Assembly: GCF_035222485.1 (NCBI RefSeq)
Contig: NW_026946671.1
Coordinates: 1,426,001-1,490,000, forward strand
Origin: Podospora pseudoanserina
Lineage: Eukaryota > Ascomycota > Sordariomycetes > Sordariales > Podosporaceae
Length of the DNA: 64,000 bases
Direction: 5' to 3'
Of this stretch, positions 35,353 through 46,245 are shown in pieces (the stretch's first letter is position 1; each line of letters opens with the position of its first letter). The notes below the pieces were generated by a model. The model saw only the letters and a program-made list of their open reading frames with translations, was not told the DNA's origin and did no database searches. A program made the position numbers and the translations under genes.

Positions 35353-36828
35353 GGTGTTTTGTGCATGTAGATGAGAGGTGGTATCGAGCAGTGAGTAGAG
35401 TGTTGGTCAATCGATCGGGTTGACAGGAATGCTAAGCGAAGGACACCCTCGTGGTAAGAGACAGAATATATGACCGAGCCCGAATGACAGGTGGTCAAGT
35501 GGTGTGAAGGCGTGGACAGAGCAGGAGACAGCGGCGCAGGGGCTCCCGATGTTGAGATGCAGGAACCAACCGATCGCAAGAAAAATAACAAGTCCAACAC
35601 CACGAGTGGGTCACAGTTCCCAAGATGCGTGGAATGTCAGTGTCTTGTGCCCCAGGATTGCTTCACAAGGCGCGCACCGCAGGACCGGACGAGTCCGCTG
35701 GGCTCGTGCCGCAACAGACTGTGGGTGGTGAAACCGTCTGCAAAGCTGGGCGTTGCCAACCACCAGATGTTGTCAGGATGGCCTCCGAAGATGCGGCCTG
35801 TTTGTTATAGTCTATGTTAGCTGAGTCGTAGCCGCGCGCCGACGGTTGAAGCCGGCCAACTCGAGCTTAATGTGTTTCTCGGAACTCGTGAGCTGTTGCT
35901 GGGTCGGTTCGAAAAGACGAGACGAGAATCTCCATCTGAATATACGGAAAGAGCAGTTTTGTTTGTTTGTTTGGAAGGGCGGCGATATCAAAAGTCCAAA
36001 AACAAAGAAGACGAGACAAAAAGACGAGTGAGCGTGAGACTGCGACTGGGTTTCAGAGATGACGGCGGCTCTCCACCGTTGGCTTTTGTATTGCATTCCA
36101 GGGGCTGATTGGTGCACCAGTGATGGACAAGCACCATGCCCGGGTGGGTCAGCGCCAATCTGCCGGCTGCCAATGTCGCCAAGACCCATCCGACAGGGCA
36201 AAAAGCTGGGGAAATGCTTCTTTTTCTTTGCTGATGGTGGAGGGGCTTTCAACATCATCGCGCTGCTCTGCTTCCATAATTACGTAGTTGAAATCATGCT
36301 GCATACTGAAGCAGCAATCACGAGGACTGCAAATACCTACAGTACATACACGGGCAGACAGAGACTTATGCAATGCAGCCAGAAGAATGAAACGGTTTTC
36401 TCAGGCCGTTGGGGTGTCCCACCCAAATCCAATAGACCGGAGATGAGAAATGATGGACGAGAAATGAGGGGTGGGTTTCGGCCTCGGCGGAGATCATACT
36501 GTTCTCACGACAACACACAACCTTCCGAACCGACCGGTGTCGACCGAAGAAGGGAAGGTCGGTTCTGTCCGAGTTGGAGGGGGCGAGGCTTCCAATTGTT
36601 TGTGGAGATGCGTCTCATCGCAGCATCCGGAATGACAAACGTTGCCGGGGAGGAGTCAGCCGGTCAGTGACAGTAAGAGCAAGACGCCATTGGCTGGCCG
36701 GACAGACTTTGAACCGTCAGTTGACTTACAAGTGACACTATCTACTACAAGATGCTTTTGAACGCCTTGCCTAGCCATCATGTGTGACTTGACACCCATC
36801 ATTCAATGATAGCTCCAAGCTCACCATC
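35353..36828. other. Divergent intergenic region, 1.5 kb
   Basis: Between the divergent PH-domain and APH-fold kinase genes. It contains an open frame of about 200 codons on the plus strand near 36059-36670, but its composition is random-looking and it has no domain. I treat the region as promoter and leader sequence. Confidence 0.5.
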
Positions 36829-38065
36829 ATGGCCGCCTCCAAGTCCCATCCCAAGAGCCAGCAGGTGGCCGAGCAGGTTCAGGAAGAACTCAACGGCACC
36901 CCGTACAAGCTCACATCTCTTGAACCCTTGTCAGGAGGACTTGCCAATTTCCTCTTCAGAGGTCGTCTCACCAATCCGTTACCCGACTCGTCCCACGATG
37001 TTGCCATCAAGCATGGAGAGAGCTTCATTGCTGGAATGCCCGAAAGTGACTGGGTGATTCCCACAACTCGCTGCGTTAAGTTTCCGGCCGTTTTAGCTAC
37101 AACTCGATGTCACTAACACACACCAGCAAGTAGAGGAAGAGTGTCTCAAAGCCGTTCAAAGCATGCCAATGCCAGAAGCGCCCTGTGTGACCCGGACACC
37201 CAAACTCTACTACTACAACTCGGATACCAACACTCAAGTCCAGGAATATCTCCCAGATGCCATCAGTCTCAAGGACTACGCCCTCAAGCACTTCTCCGCA
37301 GCCCGTGATGTGTCCAGAAAACCAGCATGTCTCGACATTGGCAAGAGTTTAGGCATATGGCTCCGCAGTTTCCACCACTGGGCAAATCAGTCAGAGCAGT
37401 CTGGTCTGCGTGGAGCACTAAAGTTGAATGCCAACCTCCAAGAACTGAGACACATGACCAATTACCAGACGTTGGTTAGTGATGTTGACACTTGTCCAGA
37501 GATACTCTCGGATGCAAAGGAGGTCTTTGAGAAAGTGGAAAAAATGGCAGCAGAAGAACATGGGAGCGGGAAGTTGGAAGTCATACATGGTGACTTCTGG
37601 ACGGGAAAGTAAGTCGATACCCAGCACCCTTGTGTCGGTCCCGTTGTTCACAGTATCCCCAGCACACTTCTCGCAGACCGGCCCCTTGAGGATGACAAAC
37701 GCCCAAACATCTTCATCGTAGACTGGGAAATGTGCCAGCTGAACGTCCACCCCCTTGATCTAGGGCAAATGATGGCCGAACTCTACGAACTATTCCTCTT
37801 CAAGGGCATCGAAGAAGGCAAGTGGATCATCGAGGGTTTTGTCTCTGGTTACGGCAACATCGACGACAAATTCGCCTATCGCATTGCCATCCAACTCGGC
37901 ACTCACCTCATCGTCTGGGGATCTCGCGCCCAAGGCTGGGGTACAGAAGAGCAAGTCGCAGAAGTGATGGCGAAAGGCAAGGAAATCATTGTCAAGGCGT
38001 GGCATGAAGATCGCACGTGGTTTGAGGCAGGAGATTTGGCTTGTCTGTTTAGTGGCAGGTCGTGA
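36829..38065 (+). CDS. APH/choline-kinase-fold phosphotransferase
   Basis: Three exons: 36829-37074, 37127-37608 and 37654-38065, encoding 379 residues. The N-lobe shows LEPLSGGLANFLFRGRL and the ATP-binding lysine in DVAIKHGESF. The catalytic loop is VIHGDFWTGN, formed across the second intron, and the metal-binding motif is IFIVDWEMCQ. These are the Brenner-type signatures of aminoglycoside phosphotransferase, choline kinase and 5-methylthioribose kinase proteins. The NVHPLDLGQMMAEL segment after it resembles MTR kinase-like members. The substrate is not known from sequence. In fungi such proteins usually phosphorylate small metabolites and do not confer drug resistance. Confidence 0.9.
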
Positions 38066-38611
38066 TCTGCGATTTCCGTGATCCGCGAGGTGGTTTTGCC
38101 GGCGGCGGCTGTTGGGTGGTGGTGGTGATGTGAGACGAGAGGGCAAACAGCCGCTTTTACCACCATTTCCCGCCTTGGGAAGTCCGGATGGGGGAATGAC
38201 GACTCGTCGAAACTGGAGAGGCAAGTATGCAAGATTTTGACAAGACGGATTGGTTCCTGCTGGGCTTTGAAACTCTGGACGGCGAGTCTCGAGAGGCCGG
38301 CTCGGTCTGCAAAACACGGCGGATTGGAATTCCGAGTGTTCCGGAATAGCATCAATGATCTGGCCTGTTGGTTCGTCTGGGATTGAATAAAGACTGTTGC
38401 CTCCTTGTTATATTATGGACGTTGCGCTCATCTTTTCGCTGCTACTGGTGATGCCATATGGGCTCTGAATTGGAGTCCACCCATTGAGTTATCTCTTTTC
38501 ACTTGGCTTGGAGTGATGATGCAAGCCCGCTGGCCTCCATAAACTGATCAAAGCACATAGCATTTGGGCCCCTAACCAATTCCAGGACTGAAGGGTGTGT
38601 AGCCGCAAACA
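38066..38611. other. Intergenic region
   Basis: About 0.55 kb between the APH-fold kinase stop and the Fig1-like start on the same strand. It should hold the kinase 3' UTR and the Fig1-like promoter. No other feature seen. Confidence 0.5.
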
Positions 38612-39602
38612 ATGGCACCGCGACCCTCTGGTAGGTTGAGCTTCTCTAATCCCTTTCTCAATCGTTCTGACATATCATAGGGATCCTTCAGGCTCCTCGG
38701 GTGGTTCTTGTCGTGGTGTTTCCAATGCTCAACTTTATTCTCTACCGTGAGACTCTCTTCTCCAAAACCCCTATCGGGTTATGCTCACACAAGCAGTAAT
38801 CCTCTCCCTTGGCTGCAGCAGCACCTCCCTCAGCGACGTCTCCCCAGTCATAGCCCGCACCGACAGTCCAATAAACATCGGCGGGCAAGACATTGTCGTC
38901 GACCTACGAGTTGGCTTCTATGGTACCCTATCTCCCAGCCTATCCGTCCCATCAACTCTGATGCTCACCTCCGTCATAGGAATATGCCTCGGCCCACCCC
39001 CCCTCTTCTGCACCTCCTCCTCCAGCATCCTCAACTCCAAGCGCGAATCCGACCTCGCTCGCTCCATCCCGCTGTCCAAAGGCGGCGGAAATTTCGCCCT
39101 CGCCGGTCTAGCCCTCAGCCTCCAGTCCAGTTTCATCGTATTGTCTGGCTTCCCACTTCTACTCTCTCTCATCGCCTCGATACTGGCCAACATGATCCAG
39201 ATATACTTCTCCTCTCAGGACATGATCGAACTCCACGCCAAAGCGGCCTTGTGGGCGAGGAGTCTCGACTGGGCGGCTGCTGCGGGGGCAGTGATGGGGT
39301 TCAGTGCCTATCAGAGCACTGCTGCTGCTGCGCCGAGGTTGATAAGAGTGTTGATGTCGGGGGCGATGGTAGACATTAGCGTGGGAGGGACGGCAAGTAG
39401 CTTATTTGCTGGGGTTGTTGCTCTGACGATTCTTGGGGCGGTGATTAACACATTGTTGACTGGGGGGGATGTAGGGTCTGATGCTTTTGTTGCTGGGAAG
39501 ACCATGGGGAAGCAAAAGACAACGGCGGGAGGGCAGGTGGGTGATAGGAGGAGGATGTCGAGGATGTTTATGAGGAGGCCGGCGTATGAGGTGTTTCCTT
39601 GA
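38612..39602 (+). CDS. Fig1-family membrane protein (Ca2+ regulator / membrane fusion)
   Basis: Four exons: 38612-38630, 38681-38746, 38797-38922, 38980-39602, encoding 277 residues. The first exon is only 19 nt. Joining exons 2 and 3 gives FILYLILSLGCSSTSLS, the usual end of helix 1 and start of the Fig1 extracellular loop. Joining exons 3 and 4 gives DLRVGFYGICLGPPPLFC, which matches the G-hydrophobic-hydrophobic-G-x-C...C signature of the Fig1/claudin-like superfamily. Three further hydrophobic helices follow (NFALAGLALSLQSSFIVLSG, then WAAAAGAVMGFSAY and LFAGVVALTILGAVINTLL), for four in total. Yeast Fig1 controls low-affinity Ca2+ influx and cell fusion in mating. In filamentous fungi homologues act in mating, hyphal growth or development. 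Which role applies here is not visible. Confidence 0.85.
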
Positions 39603-39922
39603 CTTTGGGTGGTGAAATAGCACCGGAAGATCTTAAGAGACCAAATCTAGTGCTCAAGACAGAGACAACAGTGGGAGAGGGTTGGATCCCCTATTCGTCC
39701 CAGCGTGCCCAGTCATTATATGAACCCTAACCCTATCTTAGATGAAGTTCAAAAGGCAAAACCTTGGATGAACTTTCGGTGACTCAAGAACACAAGTGAG
39801 ATGGCAACCTGAGATATTACACACAAAGAACCAAGGGAAATCCGATCCAGGCTCAGCATTCGGCAGTTCAACTCTTTTGAAACGATTTATTTCGACTTGC
39901 AAACTGCAGTCCCCCGTGAAGA
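39603..39922. other. Intergenic region
   Basis: About 0.32 kb between the Fig1-like stop and the Ncs2 start. Nothing else is recognised. Confidence 0.5.
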
Positions 39923-41190
39923 ATGACGTCGAACTCGACAGCGGGGTCATCACCCCAGCTCTGTACAAAATGCCGTACTCAGGAGGCTACACATGACCAG
40001 AGAAGTCACGCCGTATGCGTGTAAGTATTTTTTTCCTCTTCACAAAACCGTTTTGATCAAACGCTAACCACCCCCAAGAGACTGCTTCACAAAATTCATC
40101 AACACCAAATCCGTCAAACAGCTCGGCATTCTAGGCAAAGAGACCAAACCCCCCATCATCCCCAACCCATCCGGCTCCGGCCCTCCCCAAATCGGCACCC
40201 GTCGCTACCTCCTCGGCCTCTCCCTGGGCGTCTCCTCCACCTGCCTCCTCCAGCTCCTCCACGAAAACTGCCAGTTCCAACTCTCAAAAGGCCGGCCAGC
40301 CCCCTTTGAGCTAACAGTCGTCCACATCTACAACGACACCTTCACCACCCCCTCCACCGCCGAATCTCTCCTCCTTCCACACAAAACCCGCTACCCAACA
40401 TTCACCTTCCTCTCCCACCCTCTATCATCCTCCCTCACCCTCCCCTCGATAGACTGGCCCTCTTTTCTCTCCGCCCTATCCCTCCCCCCCCCCAGTCCCC
40501 ACCTTACCAACCCTCCTCTCCTCCCTGCCCCCCTCCCAAGCCTCCCAATCAGACATTATCAGCCTCCTAACCCGCCACATCCTCCTCTCCCTCACCCTCT
40601 CCACCTCCAGCCAGGCCCTCCTGTTAGGGCACAGCACCACCGCCATCGCCGAATTAACCCTCTCCCAAACCGCCAAGGGCCGCGGCTTCTCCCTCCCCTG
40701 GACAATAAACGACGGCCTCCTCTCCCTTCCCAATCTCTCCCAACCCGTTTTGGTGTTCCACCCCCTCCGGGACATCCTCCGCAAGGAACTAGTCGAGTTC
40801 ACCAAGCTCACCGCCCCGCCTTTGACGGGACTGATCCCTGACGTGGAAAAGAGAAACAACCCTGAGGCTCATCAGGTGCTGAACCACAAGGATTTGAGCA
40901 TCGAGGAGGTCATGACGAGGTATTTTGCCGATGTGGAGAGGAGTTACCCCAGTGTGGTTGCCAATGTTGCTAGGACGAGCGCGAGGTTGGTGAGGATATT
41001 TGATGAGGACAGAAAGGGGTGTGGGCTTTGTGGGATGCCGATGGATGGGGAGGGGGATGAGAGGTGGAGAGGGGAGCTGGGGGAGGGGGATGTGGGCGAT
41101 GAGGAGGGGGAGACGGAGGAGGGGGAGAGACGGAGGAGAGAAGGGAGGAGGTGGTTGTGTTATGGGTGTCAGAGGAGTGCTTTGGGGTAG
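39923..41190 (+). CDS. NCS2: Cytoplasmic tRNA 2-thiolation protein 2 (Ncs2/Ctu2), with an apparent frame break
   Basis: Exon 1 is 39923-40020 and exon 2 starts at 40079. The join gives LCTKCRTQEATHDQRSHAVC, then VDCFTKFINTKSVKQLG, the N-terminal zinc-binding region of Ncs2. The PP-loop-like strand RRYLLGLSLGVSSTCLLQLL follows. The frame is good through SIDWPSFLSALS. It then meets a run of ten C (40484-40493), after which the family sequence resumes in another frame: TLPTLLSSLPPSQASQSDII, QTAKGRGFSLPW, PLRDILRKELVEF and the C-terminal CGLCGMP...LCYGC. One base too many, or two too few, separates the two. No consensus donor offers an intron. Ncs2 with Ncs6 thiolates U34 of tRNA Lys, Glu and Gln using Urm1. 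Because the gene is normally conserved, an assembly indel in the C run is the simplest explanation. Confidence 0.9.
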
Positions 41191-41817
41191 GGTACTTGTT
41201 CAGTCACCAGATATGGAAGGAGAGAAAAAAGCATCAGTAGAATGAGATCAAAAAAAGCACCAGTAAAATGAGATCGCTGGTTGACACGATCTCTGGTCAT
41301 CTTTTCCCCGTCCATCCGTCCCCTTTTGTCTTTATCTTATGTACACAATCGCTTTTGTATAGAGAGATTGCCCCCCAATCCCCCAGTCCATATCCACACA
41401 CAATGGTATCATCAACAACAACATCATCAACAACAATAACAACAACAACACGCCATGATTACCCCCACCAAACTTTGACAAGTGTATCAACACAAAACCC
41501 CGCTCTCCGCTCTATCCCTGACGCCCAAAGGGCAGACAGGATCAAAAACACAGCAAATATCCTCCAGCCCAGCCAAGATTCCAGAAATCTCAAAGACGAC
41601 GGGGGGATTGATCCATGAGGGGCGCCGAGTGTAAAAATGTCTTCATTTTTCAAAAAAGTCACCACCACCACCCATCCACAAACAACCAACCCATTGAAGG
41701 AAAGCTCGCCCGCCCAAAAAAACCAAGCCGAAAAGATATAAACGCCGTATCTAATGCGGGAAAGAAAAAGAGAAAAAAGAAAGCAGAAACAGGATGTAAG
41801 CGCTAAAATCATGCCGT
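41191..41817. other. Convergent 3' intergenic region
   Basis: About 0.63 kb between convergent Ncs2 and carrier genes. It contains a CAA/ATC trinucleotide-like stretch at about 41408-41451 and should hold two 3' UTRs. No gene is seen. Confidence 0.5.
41408..41451 (+). repeat. Imperfect CAA/ATC trinucleotide repeat
   Basis: Roughly 44 bases of ATC and AAC/CAA trinucleotides with little interruption, downstream of the Ncs2 stop codon. Confidence 0.8.
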
Positions 41818-42898
41818 CTAAATCGATTGTGTTTCTGGTGGCGAGAGGATCCTCTCCTCGAGCTTCTTCATCAACTTGTTGGTCTGCTCGGCCAAGCTGA
41901 GCGTCAGGATGGTGTGCGGCAGGATCCTGGCCAGATGTGGGAACACGCCCTTGTAGATGGCGAAGAAGCCCTCCGTCTTGATCGTCTTGGCCAGGCAGTC
42001 AAAGACGCCCTTGTAGAGGTTGCCATTCTGGTTGTAGAGGCGGGACATGATTGTGTCTGTGTCGAATCTCATAGTCAGCATTGGCTTTGCAAGGGGGAGA
42101 TCTGCAAAGGGGGCGGAAAAAACATACCAGGAGGATGCATAACAACACAAACCACAAACCCACTAGCCGTACTGCTCGCCAAATGCAGCGGCGCCCCCTC
42201 CTCCATCCCAAAGTGCTTCTGCAACCTCCTCTTTGCGAAAAAGTACGTAGGCAGCTGCACCGAGCTCCCAAACCCCGTCCTGATCATCGCCGCCCCAACA
42301 CCCCTATACAACCCCCTCACCCCCTCCGCCCTGAAAATCTGGCTCAACCCATCCAGCGCATTCCTGTACCGATGCTGCGTCCCCACCGGCAAAAAAGGCG
42401 AGAAGCTCTGCAGCCTCGTCTTGACCAGAAAGAACGGGCTCCCCGCCGCGGCGCCCATGATGCCAGACGCCGCGCCGCAAAACATGTTGATGCCCAGGTT
42501 CTGTTTGGCCGCGTCGTTGAGCATCAGCTTCGCCAGCCCGGCGCGCATGGGCTCGTAGAAGCCTAGCCGGCAGCCGTTGAGGAGGACCTGGTAGATGTAG
42601 GCGCACCCGATGCCGCGGTAGATGCCCCGGATGCCTTCGTTTCGGACAATGACAGAGACGCCGTGGAGGGGGCCGCGGTAGTGGTGAGGTTGGTGGCCTT
42701 TGGTCTGTAGCTCGCCCTGGAGCTGCATGCGGATCTTGACTGTTTCGAAGGGGTGGGTGGCCGTTACGGCTCCGCAGGCGGCGATTCCGCCTGCTATGAA
42801 GGCGCTTTAGGACGGGAGGGGACATGTTAGATCTCTCTTTCTCTCTTGTGAGGTAGGTATGTGTATGACGGGAAAACCTACCCAGCTGTTGTCGACAT
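41818..42898 (-). CDS. OAC1: Mitochondrial carrier, Oac1-type oxaloacetate/sulfate transporter
   Basis: Three exons: 42898-42882, 42804-42128 and 42056-41818, encoding 310 residues, normal for the family. The first exon is only 17 nt. Three mitochondrial-carrier repeats are seen, with signatures THPFETVKIRMQ, GSPFFLVKTRLQS and MHPPDTIMSRLYN, each PX(D/E/F)XX(K/R)X(R/L)-like. The motif after repeat 1 (RGIYRGIGCAYIYQVLLNGC, then RLGFYEP) matches the Oac1/SLC25A34-35 group. Repeat 2 has Phe in place of the usual acidic residue (PFFLVK), as other Oac1-like carriers do. These inner-membrane carriers exchange oxaloacetate, sulfate and malonate or isopropylmalate. The intron before repeat 3 splits the signature and splices it cleanly. 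Divergent from SWD2. Confidence 0.92.
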
Positions 42899-43973
42899 TG
42901 TGCAAGCGAGTAGTGTTGGGCTATCTTCTTTTGTGCAGAAGCTCTACGAAGTGTTGTCTGACAACAAGTTTGACCGAGGGGTAGTGGTGCTTGGTTCGCG
43001 GTTATAATTATTTCACGGCTTGAAGCGGCCAGCGAACCTGGTAAGAACCAATGCCGGGTCTTGTGCCGGTTGTCGGAGCCCAAATACTTCTCGGTGCTGC
43101 GATTCCTTAGGGAAGGGGGGACGCGGGTCTAAGGAGGGTCGAGGTCCCCAGGTGGCAGCACCACTCTCTCTTCAACTTCACGATAGGTACAAAAGGTCGC
43201 GGGTAGGCTTGGGATGTCGGGGGAAAGAGTAAATAGAGATAGACTGATACTAGGACCTTTGAAAAACGGGCGGGTGAAACAATGGGGACTAGGATAGGGA
43301 GAGGACCGCTTATACCCGGAACATCGTCTGGACTCACACGCTGACTCGATTATGGTTAAACTGGGACTGCGTGTCACTGTGTCACTGTGTCACCGTGTCA
43401 CGCAATGCTTTTGGGAGTTTCAACTGGGAAGGTACAGCTGTACCTATCCCGGCAGCTCGCCTCGAGTACCGGGATGACCGGCGAGATGGGAAAACTGCGG
43501 AGTCGGAGCTCAACAGGAAGGGATTTCGCGGGATTTGTTCCTCGCTGTCAGTCTTCGCGATGCAGGGTCAAAGACTTGGGAGCTCCGGCTTTCGGGGAGG
43601 GATGGTAGGCGGGTGGACGGCTGTCGGACAGTTTGATCTGGGGGACTGGGAACCCTGGCCTTTGATAGGTGTGGATCTCAGGGCCGCTTGCGGTGTGGGG
43701 AAGAAATGGACGTTCGGTGTTGTTGTACGGTACTCCGGGTTAGGGTTTCTCCAGGACTGATTGGCCAATGCTCGCAGGTGCACAAGCCCGCTGCCAGCCG
43801 GTCAGACACTCACCGCCTTTATTTTGACCGCCTGGCAGAAACCGGGCAGTTGGTGGGGCCCATTTGTCGTGCTGCTCAACTGCGGCCGTGTTTCTGTACT
43901 CGGTCAGCCATCAAAACATCAGTTTGCATACTCCTCTTTACGTCGCGCTCGCTACATCCAAACATATTTCATT
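42899..43973. other. Divergent promoter region of OAC1 and SWD2
   Basis: About 1.1 kb with no supported gene. It contains a four-copy 8-bp tandem repeat at 43371-43402. Some open frames overlap here but have no domain. Confidence 0.5.
43371..43402 (+). repeat. Four-copy 8-bp tandem repeat (GTGTCACN)
   Basis: Four contiguous copies of GTGTCAC followed by T, T, C and G. It is embedded in the OAC1-SWD2 intergenic region, so it may be a simple repeat or an array of protein-binding sites. Confidence 0.85.
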
Positions 43974-45144
43974 ATGGCGCCCGTACCGATGGACCTCGAC
44001 GACGCGTCTCCTGCCTTGCGGGGTCTAGGTGGTGTGAATGGCCCTCCCACTGCACCAGTCACCGAGGTGATTGCAAACTTCAGGCCAACCAAGCTGTTCA
44101 ATCGTGAAGACATCGAGGACAACAAGTCGAATCCTTACATTCTCTCGATCGATTTCGACGACCCGGGCGAGCTTTGCATGACCTCTGAGAGCGATAGGAC
44201 GATTCAGATCTACAATGTCAAAGAGGGTCGACATGACAAGATGCTCATCAGCAAGAAGTATGGTGTGAAGCTTGCCAAGTTCACCCACACAAGTTCAAGT
44301 GTCATTTACGCCAGTACTCGCGAAAATGGTGGGAATCACTGCCGCCAGACTACCCAATGGCTTCTAACGAGTGAGAACAGACGCGATCAGATATCTCGCA
44401 ACCCACGACAGCTCCTTCATCCGCTACTTTGACGGCCACGAAGGCGCCGTGACCTGTCTCACCATGCACCCGGGCACCGACAACTTTATCTCCTGCAGCC
44501 TTGACAACACGGTTAGGTTATGGAACACCCAAACCAAGAACTGGACCGGTACACTCTATCTCAACACCCCCTACCTGTCGGCGTGGGACCCGTCGGGCCA
44601 GGTGTTCGCGGTTGCTAGCCCTAGCAGCGGAAGCATTCTCCTCTACGACTATCGCAACTACCATAAAGCGCCGTTCTCGACGTTCGACCTCGTCAAAGCC
44701 AGAGGGCCCGCCGATCCAGAAATGGCCTTTAGGGGATGGACGAAGCTGGAGTTCTCCAACGACGGGAAGCACATCCTTCTTGGGTCGCGAGGCAACGGCC
44801 ATTTCCTGCTGGACTCGTTTGACGGCAGCCTCAAAGCCTTCCTCAGGAAGCCGAACGGTGGTACAAGACGGCTTGCCGCCGGCGAGAACGACGGCGGACA
44901 CGTGGAAAGCAGCGGCGAGTGCTGCTTCACCCCTGACGGTCGCTATGTCTTGAGCGGTGGAAAATCAGACTTGTTGGTCTGGGACACGCTCATGACACCA
45001 GACTCGAAGCAAGTCTTGGAGCCGGCGCATATTTTGGAAGAGAAGAGAGAGGCAGCCGTGGTGGCGTACAACCCGCGGTACAACATGATTGCGACGGCAG
45101 ACCAGGAGCTGCTGTTTTGGCTTCCAGACCCCCCCAATTCGTAG
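43974..45144 (+). CDS. SWD2: WD40 protein Swd2 (COMPASS and cleavage/polyadenylation subunit)
   Basis: Two exons, 43974-44328 and 44381-45144, encoding 372 residues. After a short N-terminal tail the WD40 propeller begins with ILSIDFDDPGELCMTSESD and continues IQIYNVKEGRHDK, DGHEGAVTCLTMHPGTDNFI, then SCSLDNTVRLWNTQT. Later blades include SAWDPSGQVFAVAS and ECCFTPDGRYVLSGG. The intron falls inside blade 2, and the splice gives STREN-DAIRYLATHDSSFI. The length and blade order match Swd2/WDR82, shared in yeast between the Set1/COMPASS H3K4 methyltransferase and the cleavage and polyadenylation factor. The last stretch is EAAVVAYNPRYNMIATAD, the conserved final blade. Confidence 0.94.
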
Positions 45145-45684
45145 AAAGAAAAGTATGGGGTGAAGTCGGCAGACGAGTATTTCTTATGGCAGGACAAGAT
45201 CCCTTGGGACGACAATGTTCCAGAGGATGGTTAGGGGCGTGCCATTTTTTATTTTATTTTTGGTTGTAAAGTAGCAGTTATGATACCCATGGGATATTTC
45301 GGGCGTATTGGCGCGGGCAAAAAAGCTTCGTAGACAAAAGTAGTGTTGTTGAATAATTTGATTTGGGGTTATCTTTTGAGCATTTTTTTTATTTATTGAG
45401 CTGCTGAGACGTCGATGCTGTTTGAAGTTAGGGGAAGAAAGCTCTCCAAGCGCCCCGCATTTTAGTCCAGCCAGCTTGGCCCCACCGGAAACTGTCACTC
45501 AAAGGTGTGGACATTCACCCATGACACCCAATTCTCGAAGCTTGCGACCTTGTTTGACCATTCAACCTTGACGACACGACCTCTCCCAGTCGCAGCGCGT
45601 GCGCAAATTGATTTTTCCTGTCCCCATTTAACTTTTTTCACAAACTACGCGCTGCGAACCGAGTGTCAGAACAACACCGTCAAG
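45145..45684. other. Intergenic region
   Basis: About 0.54 kb between SWD2 and SRP9 on the same strand, with a T-rich stretch near 45247-45400. Nothing else recognised. Confidence 0.5.
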
Positions 45685-46245
45685 ATGCCCTACTACTCCA
45701 AATCAGAAGACTGGCTGCATCACTCCTCCCTCTTGCTCGCCGCTCGACCTACCACCGTTTGTCTTCCTCCCCCCTTTTTTTTTTTTTCCCTGTTTATTGT
45801 CCCAACTAATTTTGTGGTATGGCAGACAAGAATATCAACAAACTACCACCTCTCCCCCGCCCACCGAACCCCCAAGTCTGCCACGCCCGAGCAGGTAGTT
45901 GAGGATGAGAAGAGGGGAAAGAGGGGACACTTGGTGATCACGACGTTTGACCCAAAGAGCGGGGTTAGTCTCAAGTACAAGACTAGCAAGGCGCAGGAGG
46001 TGGGGAGGTTGGTGCAGATGCTTGGAACGTTGGCGGGGAGGGCGGCTGGGAGGGAGGAAGAAAGGGGGTTGAAGAAGGAGGAGGGGGATGTGGAGATGGG
46101 GGAGGCGGCGGCGGACGGGGGAGCTGGGGAGGGACAGGGGAGTGGGATTGCTATGCCGGTGGTGGCTGCTGCTGAGAAGCAAGTACCGCAGGTGGGAGGG
46201 GCAGGTGGTGGTGGGGGGAAGAAGAAGAAGAAGGGGAAGAGGTAA
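45685..46245 (+). CDS. SRP9: Signal recognition particle 9/21 kDa subunit
   Basis: Two exons, 45685-45756 and 45826-46245, encoding 163 residues. The N-terminus MPYYSKSEDWLHHSSLLLAA is typical of fungal SRP9-21. The intron (donor GTTTGT, with a long T tract) joins ARPTT to TRISTNYHLSP. The second half of the SRP9 fold reads GHLVITTFDPKSGVSLKYKT, then AQEVGRLVQMLGTL. The C-terminal ~75 residues are low-complexity, Glu/Gly-rich, and end in a lysine-rich tail (GGKKKKKGKR), a known feature of fungal SRP21-like proteins. SRP9 with SRP14 forms the Alu domain that slows translation during co-translational targeting to the ER. Confidence 0.92.
   Translation: MPYYSKSEDWLHHSSLLLAARPTTVCLPPPFFFFSLFIVPTNFVVWQTRISTNYHLSPAHRTPKSATPEQVVEDEKRGKRGHLVITTFDPKSGVSLKYKTSKAQEVGRLVQMLGTLAGRAAGREEERGLKKEEGDVEMGEAAADGGAGEGQGSGIAMPVVAAAEKQVPQVGGAGGGGGKKKKKGKR

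Noticed and set aside
36059-36670. A 203-codon plus-strand open frame in the PH-domain/APH intergenic region
   Set aside because: Mixed composition, no domain, no splice pattern and poor start context; judged chance.
40316-40494. A possible intron ending at the C-run CAG in NCS2
   Set aside because: The only upstream GT sites are non-consensus, and removing the stretch would delete sequence that fits the family.
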